From positions 1-25,659 of the IMG/VR virus record IMGVR_UViG_3300024265_000807: DNA of 25,659 bases. The stretch is one strand, 5' to 3'. This DNA is from a virus. The notes beneath the pieces are model-generated. The model was given only the letters and a program-made list of their open reading frames with translations, ran no database searches and was not told the origin of the DNA. Of this stretch, positions 19,404 to 25,659 are shown in pieces. The position numbers and the translations under genes are program-made. How positions within the stretch are numbered: the stretch's first letter is position 1; every line of letters begins with the position of its first letter.

Positions 19404-22214
19404 CTACGATTTCAACCAAGCAGTGCCAGTTCCGAATACGCCTCCGTCTCCATCGAACTTGAAGTCAAAGGCTTCTCCGTCTGGATTTGCAGAATCACCG
19501 AACTTGGCATTGTCACAGTCAACAACGAGTTTCTCATCATCGTTGACTTTCATGAAGAAGCTGTTGAGTTTTGCTTCCTTACCATTGTTCTGGGAATCCA
19601 AAATGACCGTCTCGTGGAGATCAATCACAAATGTTCCAGTAGGCATCTCTTGCAATTGAGGTAAATTGATCGGCTCTCGATAATTGAGCGTCAAATCAGG
19701 CTGTGGATTTGCGATCCCTGTCAGTTCAGCATAGGTCTCCGTTTGGATTACCTCTTGAGCCACGAAGTCTACATCAGTCGGAGTGTTGTCACCATGGTCA
19801 GCCTGCCCTCTGAAGACGACATTCGGGCCACCAACCCAGACAACACCACTCCCCCAGTCTTCAAGATTCGTGAAGCCAATAGGTAATTCCCCACTTGCCC
19901 CAGCACCGATGCCATCGCCACCTGCAAAGCCCGCAGCCTCTTCCTCGGGCGTCGGGAACGTGTCATCAACAGAAACCTGAGATGGCCAGAAGAATTTGTA
20001 CTCTACCATCTCGCCAGATCTGACAGGTGCCAGGCAAACGAAGTCGATCGTTTGGTCATCCGAATTGTAGGTCGCTTCCTCAACAATCGCCTTGATTGAT
20101 GTATCGGCCACGTAGTTCTTGCCGAAGTTCAATGTGACTGTATCAAAAGTTTCCAAATTCAACATCTGAAGGAATGTCTTGAACCGGACTCTCTTCCAGG
20201 TATTCGATTTTCGGATCAACCAGAACGTTGCTGCTTTGAGAACGATGTCTGGCTGATTGAAACAGTAGAAATCGAACGTCGCCTGCTGAGTCCCATACTT
20301 CTTCACGTTGTGACGCAGTATGAGTTTGCTTGGATCCTCGGCCCAACTGATTCGCCACTCCACGATCATCTTGGTGATCAAGTCCTCGGTGGAAGTGAGT
20401 TCAACCTCAATACCTGTGTCAGCATCAAGATCACTCAGAGTGATCGTATCATCCGCTGTGGGCTCCTCAGGCAGATACTTGATGTAGAACACACCGTTGG
20501 ACAACCACAAAGCACATCTCGCTTGGAAAGCAATTTCTTGGAGAGTTTCCAGGGCATTCTTCCGATCGAGAATCGGGAAGTTCATCGGAAACGGATCGAG
20601 CTTGGATCGAATCGAAGTGAAGCTCGATGAATCGTAAGTCAGATCCGTGTAGTTGTCGATGATGTATGCCAGGATGTCACATGTATGGGGGCCGACAGTT
20701 GATTCAAACGTGACGAAAAGATCATCTTCCCAACCCTGATCCGTGATGGTATTCAACGGTTTGCTGACAACTACTTGAACCGCTGTGATGGGTCCGTAGT
20801 TCTTTGTCTCCACGGTCCAGAGATCAGTGGGGACATTCACCAACTTTCGTGTATTATCAAAAGTCTTGTATGCCTTAACAGCCAGCACAGTGCCAGGGAT
20901 GATTGACACCACGTAGGTAATCGGCTCATCAGAAGCAACGTTGACTCGCGAACCAGCCTCGGCCCAAAAATGCTGGGCGACTTGTGTGGCCGAAGGACGA
21001 GCCTCTTGGTCAACCGTACCAATAGACCAACCGTGTGTGCGAATCAGATCATGAACGATTGTGCCGATCATGTCATCTTCCACATAGGCGTATCCGTATC
21101 CGGGTGGAACATTGGTCTGATAGTCCCATTCAGCATAGGGAGGATCAGGGCGACACAATGAATTCTCTTGCTTGTTGTAGATCGCTTCGGCTTTCTCTTC
21201 GCCTGTTTCGTACAGCCTTTCGCTGATGTAGAACTGGTCGTCTACAAAATGACCTGAGAAGATCCCACCATTGATGTTGAGTTGCATGCCGATGTTTTGT
21301 GGGAAGTCTTCACCACCAAGGATACGGACAGGATTACACCCTTCATCATTTGGATCATCGACTGTTGCTGCCCGATTGGTGGTAGCACATAGCTCCTGCT
21401 TATACCGCTGAAGAACCATGTTGTAGCGTTGAGCCATGATCGAATTGATCTGGTCCAAACATTGCTCAGCTTTCGCATCATACTCAGAGTAGTTGCCATC
21501 ACTATAGGCGTCGTCATACGCATCCTTAACAGCCCACAGATGGCCGATCTGTGCCGACATCTGGTTCAATTGGACACCCATTGATTGGTCGTTCCCACCA
21601 TACGCCATAGCGTTGTGGAAATCTTTGCCAGCCACGATTCCGATGCCGCACATCGTTGTCCCAGAGACAGCTTTGTTGAACTGCAAACAGGGAACATCTT
21701 GGACCTTACCGAATACCATCGGCCAAGTTTTTCCAATCAAGTCCTTGGGAATCCACTCGAAGTCACCTTCCTCTGCTGAGAAGCCTACTTCATGGTCCTC
21801 AAGCTGTGAGACGATTGTGAAGCTAATGCTTCGATCTCTTTCATTCCAGATGATTGGCGAACTGATTTTGCCTGCGAAGAGCAAGAACCGATCATCAAGG
21901 TCCATCCCTTCAAACCACTGGTACACACGGGCGCTCCGTTTGTGGATGTCGTTTACATTGATGATCTCTTTGATTGTTCCATCGGTGTCATCCAGAGTTA
22001 TGGAAAGTTCCTGTGAAGAATTGTTGTCGGTGACGTTGATCACATTGTCCAAGCTGCCGAACTCTAAGATGCGGCCAGGGATTGTCCCTACGTCACGATC
22101 GGCATAGAGCTTCGCCGCATTGTCTTCTACCCAATCGATCTCAATGATTGCAATTGGCTCATTGCCATGTTGGGTGGCAATCTGAGCCAGAGCGTTCGCT
22201 GATAGGTTTCGCAT
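19404..22214 (-). CDS. Tail tip / baseplate hub protein (936 aa)
   Basis: A large, strand-rich protein starting at ATG 22214 with GAGGGAGA upstream. The N-terminal 170 residues fit the layout of phage tail hub proteins: strand-turn units with SQELSITLDDTDGTIKEI, FLLFAGKISSPIIWN, RSISFTIVSQLED and then KTWPMVFGKVQDVPC. The middle (about 200-500) has helices and strands including QYNMVLQRY-like coiled segments. The 500-700 region contains DILAYIIDNYTDLTYD, NALETLQEIAFQARC and RKSNTWKRVRFKTF. The last 150 residues look like a separate beta domain (from PTPEEEAAGFAGGDGIG on), perhaps a receptor-facing or spike part. It lies downstream of the beta-helix genes. The family is judged from layout; whether it is a hub, tail tip or long-fibre base protein is open. 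Confidence 0.7.
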   Translation of the reverse strand: MRNLSANALAQIATQHGNEPIAIIEIDWVEDNAAKLYADRDVGTIPGRILEFGSLDNVINVTDNNSSQELSITLDDTDGTIKEIINVNDIHKRSARVYQWFEGMDLDDRFLLFAGKISSPIIWNERDRSISFTIVSQLEDHEVGFSAEEGDFEWIPKDLIGKTWPMVFGKVQDVPCLQFNKAVSGTTMCGIGIVAGKDFHNAMAYGGNDQSMGVQLNQMSAQIGHLWAVKDAYDDAYSDGNYSEYDAKAEQCLDQINSIMAQRYNMVLQRYKQELCATTNRAATVDDPNDEGCNPVRILGGEDFPQNIGMQLNINGGIFSGHFVDDQFYISERLYETGEEKAEAIYNKQENSLCRPDPPYAEWDYQTNVPPGYGYAYVEDDMIGTIVHDLIRTHGWSIGTVDQEARPSATQVAQHFWAEAGSRVNVASDEPITYVVSIIPGTVLAVKAYKTFDNTRKLVNVPTDLWTVETKNYGPITAVQVVVSKPLNTITDQGWEDDLFVTFESTVGPHTCDILAYIIDNYTDLTYDSSSFTSIRSKLDPFPMNFPILDRKNALETLQEIAFQARCALWLSNGVFYIKYLPEEPTADDTITLSDLDADTGIEVELTSTEDLITKMIVEWRISWAEDPSKLILRHNVKKYGTQQATFDFYCFNQPDIVLKAATFWLIRKSNTWKRVRFKTFLQMLNLETFDTVTLNFGKNYVADTSIKAIVEEATYNSDDQTIDFVCLAPVRSGEMVEYKFFWPSQVSVDDTFPTPEEEAAGFAGGDGIGAGASGELPIGFTNLEDWGSGVVWVGGPNVVFRGQADHGDNTPTDVDFVAQEVIQTETYAELTGIANPQPDLTLNYREPINLPQLQEMPTGTFVIDLHETVILDSQNNGKEAKLNSFFMKVNDDEKLVVDCDNAKFGDSANPDGEAFDFKFDGDGGVFGTGTAWLKS

Positions 22215-22237
22215 TGCATATCTCCCTCAAGAAAGAC

Positions 22238-22264
22238 AGCAGGGGTGGAACGTCCACCCCTGCT
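22238..22264 (-). terminator. Stem-loop between beta-helix gene and tail hub gene
   Basis: A perfect 12-bp stem (AGCAGGGGTGGA with its complement) with a 3-base loop, followed on the minus strand by GTCTTTCTTG. It starts 15 bases past the stop of the 390-aa gene and ends 24 bases before the tail hub start. It is a probable terminator or RNA-processing hairpin that sets relative levels. Confidence 0.8.
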
Positions 22265-22278
22265 AGTCAAATCAACTG

Positions 22279-23451
22279 CTAGTTGTTGATATAGGAGCGG
22301 TCATTCACGACTGTGTCGTAGGAATGCTCGGAAGCATCATAGTCTGATGTCAACGAGAGACTTGTCACATTGATGTATCCACCGTATGACACACCGAAAG
22401 CCCAGCCTGTGGGATAGATGATCTCCACAGACGGAGCATCGATCACACCCCTGTGTTGGGCATCGAGGATGTAGCCATCGGAAGTTTCATCACCACTAGG
22501 ATCTGACTCTCCCGAACAGCAGACGAACATCGCACCATCTGCCGCTACATGGCCTATCTGAGTGAGAAGGGTTGAATCCTTCACCCCAGAGAATACCGCA
22601 CCACGTACACTGACCGTCGAACCACGAACAGCTTGTATTCCACAGTTATTGATCTTACTGAAATAGGCGTAGTCCGCGAACACTGTGGCGTTGTTGTCGG
22701 CCCACACACCTTCGGGCCAATCGGCAACCCCACAGCGAGATCCTAGTAAGATGGAGGCATGATTCTGGATATCGAATGCCGTAACTTGACCTTCGTAAAA
22801 GCAGAGGTGGTTCCAGTTGCCACCATGATAAGGCCCCTCCATTCTGACTGCGTAGCTGTCCTCCGTGAAACTCAGATTGGTTCTGATGACGGATAGATCG
22901 CAGGTGATGTTTCCACTTGGCAAAGGATGCGATTCGCTCGATTCAACTTCATCATACGAGCAAACAAACACACGAACCTTCGCCTGGTCCAATGTCGTAT
23001 TGTGAGACACGATCTGATGACAACCACGAAGCGTTTTGGGGTTGGTACCACCACTCGCGGAGCGAACCATAATGTGGTCGTTCAGTGCGAGATGGTCAAG
23101 CACGGGCGACGGAAATTGAAACCACACTTCGTAGAAATACCATCCCGATGTTGCATCATATGACAGCGATCCGTCAATCGATGCTACCGAGATACTTGAG
23201 TGATCTTCACTCACGCCATTGATGTAGAGTTGAGATCCTTGGGGATGTTGAAAACGGAAGCTTGTCTCCGGAAATACACCTTCACCAACATCAATGGTGA
23301 GCGTATAGTCACCAAACCACATCGTTTTGATGCGTTCGATCGCTCGCCCTACGGTCGCATAAGGGTCACCCGACGTACCATCTCCGGTATCGTCGTCTCC
23401 TGTGCCTCGCACATAGAGGGTAGTGTTTACTGACAATTCTTCGATACTCAT
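22279..23451 (-). CDS. Beta-helix tail protein / fibre, paralogue B (390 aa)
   Basis: The start is ATG 23451 (MSIEELSVNTTLYVRG) with CAGGAGA upstream; a longer reading runs into the next gene. The N-terminal module (NTTLYVRGTGDDDTGDG, SGDPYATVGRAIERI, then GDYTLTIDVGEGVFPE) is followed by short repeated strand-turn steps such as FADYAYFSKINNCGIQAVRG and TVSVRGAVFSGVKDSTL. This fits a right-handed beta-helix, as in tail fibres and tailspikes. The C-terminus ends DTVVNDRSYINN. No catalytic residues of a lyase or hydrolase are recognisable by eye. It is a paralogue of the gene at 23496-24623, with which it shares both ends. Likely a host-surface-binding or depolymerising fibre. Confidence 0.75.
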   Translation of the reverse strand: MSIEELSVNTTLYVRGTGDDDTGDGTSGDPYATVGRAIERIKTMWFGDYTLTIDVGEGVFPETSFRFQHPQGSQLYINGVSEDHSSISVASIDGSLSYDATSGWYFYEVWFQFPSPVLDHLALNDHIMVRSASGGTNPKTLRGCHQIVSHNTTLDQAKVRVFVCSYDEVESSESHPLPSGNITCDLSVIRTNLSFTEDSYAVRMEGPYHGGNWNHLCFYEGQVTAFDIQNHASILLGSRCGVADWPEGVWADNNATVFADYAYFSKINNCGIQAVRGSTVSVRGAVFSGVKDSTLLTQIGHVAADGAMFVCCSGESDPSGDETSDGYILDAQHRGVIDAPSVEIIYPTGWAFGVSYGGYINVTSLSLTSDYDASEHSYDTVVNDRSYINN

Positions 23452-23495
23452 ATATGTCTCCTGATTCGTTGAGGTAAACGTTGACCAGATCGAAA

Positions 23496-24623
23496 TCAGT
23501 TCTGGATATACGAGTTGTCGTTGCCAACGGTGTTGTAGGTGGGACTTGATACCGGTGTGCCACATCCAGTTGTGACAGCCGACGCCGTAATGATGTAACC
23601 TCCCCTGTCTGCCATGAAAGCGCCACCATTGGCAGAAAGAATCGTTGACCCGGCAGCATTGACGATTGCTCCCGTATCGACATAAAGGGCATTCCCGCCA
23701 CTGCTGAACGTTTGCATATAGATGGCATCGACAGTTGCGCCAATGTAGGCCCAGATCACTGAGTTGCGTGGCCCCGACAGAAGAGCATATCGCACGCTTA
23801 TGACACCTGAATTGCTACATACAATCGCAGAGCCATGGGACTTGGACAGGCAAGTGTAGTCGGCAAAGATGGTTCCGTTATTCTGAGCCTGTAAGGCTTG
23901 CTGGAAACCGGAGACACCACAACGGCTGCCCAGTAAAACTAAGGATGCATTCAAAGCCCAGAAAGCCGAAGTGCTACCACTATTGTTGCCAGCCATCACA
24001 AGATGATCCCAGTTGCCAGCATAGAATGGTCCCTGGACCTTCAACCCATTCTGTGAACTGAAACTCAAAACCGTCTTCGTTAGCGTGATGTCACACGTAA
24101 CCCCACCACTGGGTAAAGTCGGAGAAACGACGTTTCTGATATAGACCTTCACAGTGGCTACACGAGTGCCGGAAACCCAACCGGTGACTTCATGACAACC
24201 AAGGACGTGTTTCGGATTGGTGCCTCCCGAGGCCGATCTTACCAGGATGAAGTCTCCAACGGAGACCGATTTCCCTACTGGAAGCGTGAAGCTGACTTGA
24301 TACCAGCAGAGGCCCGTAGGAGCCCCCGAAGTACTCTTGGTGCCATCGATCGCACTGACCGACACGCTACTCAGATCCTCGTCCACCCCTTGGAAGGTCA
24401 CTTGCTTCCCAAAAGGATGCTCAAACGTAATCGTGTTTTCAGGGAAGATCCCTGCGCCAATGTTGACAGTGACCGTGTAGTCACCCATCCAGAGCCCACC
24501 AATGTGTTCAATCGCCTTAGTCACGGTGGCGTAAGGAGTGCCAGAGCTTCCATCCCCCGTAGTGTCATTACCAGTCGTTCGGACATAGATAGTAGCGTTA
24601 GCAGTCAATTCAGTAAGAGCCAT
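23496..24623 (-). CDS. Beta-helix tail protein / fibre, paralogue A (375 aa)
   Basis: The start is ATG 24623 (MALTELTANATIYVRT) with GGAAGG upstream. An open frame extends further upstream but lies inside the neighbouring gene. The N-terminal module (TIYVRTTGNDTTGDGSSG, PYATVTKAIEHIGGLWMGDY, GAGIFPENTITFEHP) matches the paralogue B start. The middle has strand-turn repeats (FADYTCLSKSHGSAIVCSNS, GVISVRYALLSGPRNSVI). The end is YNTVGNDNSYIQN. It fits a right-handed beta-helix fibre. The gap to paralogue B is 44 bases and holds only its RBS. Tandem copies with shared end modules and diverged middles suggest duplication followed by specialisation of the receptor-contact region. Confidence 0.75.
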   Translation of the reverse strand: MALTELTANATIYVRTTGNDTTGDGSSGTPYATVTKAIEHIGGLWMGDYTVTVNIGAGIFPENTITFEHPFGKQVTFQGVDEDLSSVSVSAIDGTKSTSGAPTGLCWYQVSFTLPVGKSVSVGDFILVRSASGGTNPKHVLGCHEVTGWVSGTRVATVKVYIRNVVSPTLPSGGVTCDITLTKTVLSFSSQNGLKVQGPFYAGNWDHLVMAGNNSGSTSAFWALNASLVLLGSRCGVSGFQQALQAQNNGTIFADYTCLSKSHGSAIVCSNSGVISVRYALLSGPRNSVIWAYIGATVDAIYMQTFSSGGNALYVDTGAIVNAAGSTILSANGGAFMADRGGYIITASAVTTGCGTPVSSPTYNTVGNDNSYIQN

Positions 24624-24673
24624 AAAAGCCTTCCATAAAGAATGTTCAAATAGTAACAAACGCAATTCTCTCC

Positions 24674-25069
24674 CTACATCTCCACTCCCTCGAATTCCAG
24701 TGTTATTACCTGCGTTTCTCCACGAGGCATCGGAGCAATTGCTGGCCCCGCCCGAGACGGAGTGTCGAACTCGAATGGACTGTTGATGAACTTTCCAATC
24801 CACACACGATTGTTGTGATCGATCACTTTGATCGTGGATGCAAAATATGATTGGATGAAGGCCCGAAGTTCGAGACCTTTGTTTCTCGTAAGACGGAACG
24901 TCCATTGAAGTTTTCGGCCTCCCTTCCGATTCACGTATGTGAATCGCGTGCCATCCATGGCACGTTTCCGGATTACCTCAACCTTCAGAGATTCACTGTT
25001 GCTAAACTTCGGGCTCGGCAACACTGAGATCGTTTGGATACCAGGGTATGGGGCTTGAAATTGCAACAT
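24674..25069 (-). CDS. Small tail-associated protein (131 aa)
   Basis: Start ATG 25069 behind AGGAGAAAAG. The protein is strand-rich with PSPKFSNSESLKVEVIRKR, TRFTYVNRKGGRKLQWTF, RNKGLELRAFIQSYFAS, KVIDHNNRVWIGKFINS and a final QVITLEFEGVEM. That order (basic strand, KGGRKLxWxF, helix, HNNRVWxGxF, GETQxIxLEFEGVE) is one I associate with a conserved small phage tail-module protein; I do not know a tested function. It lies between the 85-aa gene and the first beta-helix protein, consistent with a tail tip or fibre adaptor. A 50-base gap separates it from the next gene. Confidence 0.72.
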   Translation of the reverse strand: MLQFQAPYPGIQTISVLPSPKFSNSESLKVEVIRKRAMDGTRFTYVNRKGGRKLQWTFRLTRNKGLELRAFIQSYFASTIKVIDHNNRVWIGKFINSPFEFDTPSRAGPAIAPMPRGETQVITLEFEGVEM

Positions 25070-25081
25070 GTCTTTTCTCCT

Positions 25082-25339
25082 TTAAGACACAAGGGTGTCA
25101 TCCACCAGGATCGAATCCCTCGCTACCGTGATAGCTGTACTTGCCTCCCAACGATGGACGGCATTTTTGATCCACCGAATGATAGCTTCTTTCATCCACT
25201 CATCATCGGTAAATTCAGGGATATGTGGGGCCGCTCCCTCACCAACAAAATCCGGGTCCGGAATCAGCGGAATCTTATACAGACCCTTCATTGCGGCTTT
25301 GATCCGATCTCGCTTATCTCCAGGAATATCAATTTGCAT
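25082..25339 (-). CDS. Small hypothetical tail-module protein (85 aa)
   Basis: The start is ATG 25339 (MQIDIPGDKRDRIKAAMKGL). The body reads GLYKIPLIPDPDFVGEG, then HIPEFTDDEWMKEAIIRW and a helix with WIKNAVHRWEASTAITVARD. This short helical, acidic pattern (IPDPDY, WxKEAIIRWIKxxV) occurs in small conserved proteins near phage tail genes. No function is known to me. It sits between the fibre-type gene at the right edge and the 131-aa gene, with a 12-base gap to the latter, and is probably co-transcribed with both. Confidence 0.7.
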   Translation of the reverse strand: MQIDIPGDKRDRIKAAMKGLYKIPLIPDPDFVGEGAAPHIPEFTDDEWMKEAIIRWIKNAVHRWEASTAITVARDSILVDDTLVS

Positions 25340-25355
25340 GATTTTCTCTTTCAGG

Positions 25356-25659
25356 TTATGGGGTAATTCCAGTCACATACCAGGCACCACCATGCGCGGT
25401 GAGCGTCACCGAGTCATATCGGTCGTTTACACCGCCATAGGTATTGTTCCCGTCGATTGTCTCACTGCTGTAACCGTAAATAATCACATCATTGGCTGCG
25501 GAGTCTATTTTTTTGATAGTAAACCGCTTGCCATCCAATCCAACCGCAGTGGGTAAATTGGCCGCTCGATCGGACGTTCCCGTGCTGAATAACACAAGAC
25601 TGTCGTAGCTTATCAGTGTGTAATCCGAATCCGTCACCAGGCGGGTGGCATACTCATGT
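25356..25659 (-). CDS. Tail fibre / structural protein C-terminal part (runs off right edge)
   Basis: The frame is open to the right edge, so the gene begins outside the window. A GTG at 25637 could be read as a start but the codons before it (HEYATRLV) continue without a stop. The visible part reads TDSDYTLISYDSLVLFSTG, AANLPTAVGLDGKRFTIKK, ANDVIIYGYSSETIDGN, and ends SVTLTAHGGAWYVTG. This is the layout of a small beta-domain repeated at C-termini of many phage tail fibres and tailspikes (DYTL..SxxLxL, LPxA..GxxFTIKK, ..I.G..ETIDGxxT, SVTLx..GxxWYV). It would be a surface-exposed or trimerising end of a fibre. Confidence is high for the fold and low for the exact protein. Confidence 0.8.
   Translation of the reverse strand, partial: HEYATRLVTDSDYTLISYDSLVLFSTGTSDRAANLPTAVGLDGKRFTIKKIDSAANDVIIYGYSSETIDGNNTYGGVNDRYDSVTLTAHGGAWYVTGITP

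Noticed and set aside
19399-19659. Plus-strand frames of 86-92 aa antisense to the tail gene
   Set aside because: They are complementary to the 936-aa gene and lack an RBS and any domain-like pattern.
24624-24905. N-terminal extension of paralogue A
   Set aside because: It overlaps the 131-aa gene and is low in protein-like pattern; the ATG at 24623 matches the paralogue start and has an RBS.
1-25659. CRISPR array, IS element or integrase
   Set aside because: No regularly spaced direct repeats, no transposase or recombinase motifs and no terminal inverted repeats were seen; the only inverted repeat of note is the control region.

Overview
The window looks like part of a tailed double-stranded DNA bacteriophage (or prophage) genome. 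It carries a phage replication set (family A DNA polymerase, SNF2-type helicase, primase-polymerase/SF3 helicase, exonuclease), a tail module, three tRNA genes, tightly packed genes with start/stop overlaps, and bacterial Shine-Dalgarno sequences. The standard code fits every gene. No host or named phage can be fixed from the sequence alone. No capsid, terminase, lysis or integrase gene is visible.

Layout. (1) Positions 1-13006 read leftward: replication genes and small accessory genes. In transcription order these are a ParB-like protein, an unrecognised 242-aa protein, a 43-aa membrane peptide, tRNA-Met/Ile2(CAT), an unrecognised protein, an SNF2-like helicase interrupted by a LAGLIDADG intein, an acidic protein, a secreted trypsin-like protease, a helix-turn-helix (HTH)-metallophosphoesterase fusion, small proteins, a PQ-loop (SemiSWEET-like) membrane protein, tRNA-Asn(GTT), more small proteins, a second ParB-like protein, tRNA-Thr(TGT), a small protein, and the N-terminal part of a family A DNA polymerase cut by the left edge. 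(2) Positions 13007-13389 form a divergent control region flanked by a 56-bp inverted repeat. (3) Positions 13390-18965 read rightward: primase-polymerase/SF3 helicase, a MazZ/DUF5664-like nucleotide hydrolase, a DnaQ-like exonuclease, and three overlapping Cys-rich or unknown genes. (4) Positions 25659-18947 read leftward: a tail module with a partial fibre-type protein, two small conserved proteins, two paralogous beta-helix-like proteins and a 936-aa tail tip/baseplate hub protein, ending in a small HExxH protein that converges on region 3.

How it fits together. The polymerase, SNF2 helicase, prim-pol/SF3 protein and exonuclease would replicate and process DNA, the MazZ-like protein would adjust purine dNTP pools, and the two ParB-like proteins flank the leftward block without a ParA in view. 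The mirrored arms put nearly the same leader sequence in front of both divergent operons, so both could answer to one regulator or RNA polymerase. Hairpins at 6174, 11078, 19360 and 22238 divide the leftward transcripts.

Most unusual items: the mirrored divergent leader; a tRNA-Asn whose acceptor stem is broken, overlaps the PQ-loop gene, and shares its 3' half with tRNA-Met; a phage PQ-loop transporter-like protein; a secreted serine protease; and a MazZ-like enzyme together with a PolA, which raises but does not show base modification (Z-genome chemistry).
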